A stretch of 6,242 bases of DNA from Roseiarcus sp035500275 (lineage in GTDB: Bacteria > Pseudomonadota > Alphaproteobacteria > Rhizobiales > Beijerinckiaceae): positions 1 through 6,242 of the forward strand of contig DATJXI010000085.1 of NCBI GenBank assembly GCA_035500275.1, in the 5' to 3' direction. Position 1 is the first letter of the stretch; each line of letters opens with the position of its first letter. The translations under genes were made by a program, and so were the position numbers. Shown here piece by piece: positions 6,204-6,242 of the stretch. The notes beneath the pieces were generated by a model that ran no database searches, was not told the origin of the DNA, and worked only from the letters and a program-made list of their open reading frames with translations.

Positions 6204-6242
6204 AATGACGTCCCGCTCCAGTTGATGAAAGGCGTTCGCGCC

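Noticed and set aside
5455..6225. Plus-strand open frame of 256 codons rich in Ala and Ser
   Set aside because: Its apparent hydrophobicity comes from the reverse complement of Ala/Glu/Lys codons; the opposite strand carries the signal peptide and channel protein.

Overview
The window is high-GC DNA with gene content and order typical of an alphaproteobacterium, most likely of the Hyphomicrobiales (Rhizobiales). This placement rests on family resemblance and gene order only. A methanotroph-type genus such as Methylocystis or Methylosinus is possible, but I cannot establish it. All supported genes lie on the minus strand, so the region reads from right to left.

Layout in transcription order: (1) 6203-4569, a MscS-family mechanosensitive channel protein with a signal peptide and a long Ala/Lys/Glu-rich periplasmic region. 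It stops right after the MscS beta domain. (2) 4568-4371, a 198-base gap holding two small GC hairpins and a plausible promoter for the next operon. (3) 4370-3990, yajC. (4) 3945-2356, secD. (5) 2321-1341, secF. (6) 1344-946, a small Mth938/NDUFAF3-domain protein. (7) 949-83, a squalene/phytoene-synthase-like protein of the NDUFAF6 type. (8) 116 to the left edge, the start of an unrecognised gene that overlaps the end of the previous one. No gene-free stretch exceeds 300 bases.

YajC, SecD and SecF form the accessory complex of the Sec translocon, which uses the proton motive force to help proteins cross or enter the inner membrane. The next two genes are joined to secF by GTGA start/stop overlaps. 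Their mitochondrial relatives, NDUFAF3 and NDUFAF6, are both complex I assembly factors. The operon therefore links membrane-protein export and insertion with two proteins probably involved in assembling a membrane respiratory complex. That role is inferred from homology and position, not shown by the sequence.

I see no mobile element, CRISPR array, tRNA, rRNA or sign of recent transfer. The window is mostly a conserved housekeeping operon. The points most worth a second look are the NDUFAF3/NDUFAF6-like pair, the lost aspartate motifs in the synthase-like protein, and the shortened MscS channel with phenylalanines at the gate positions.
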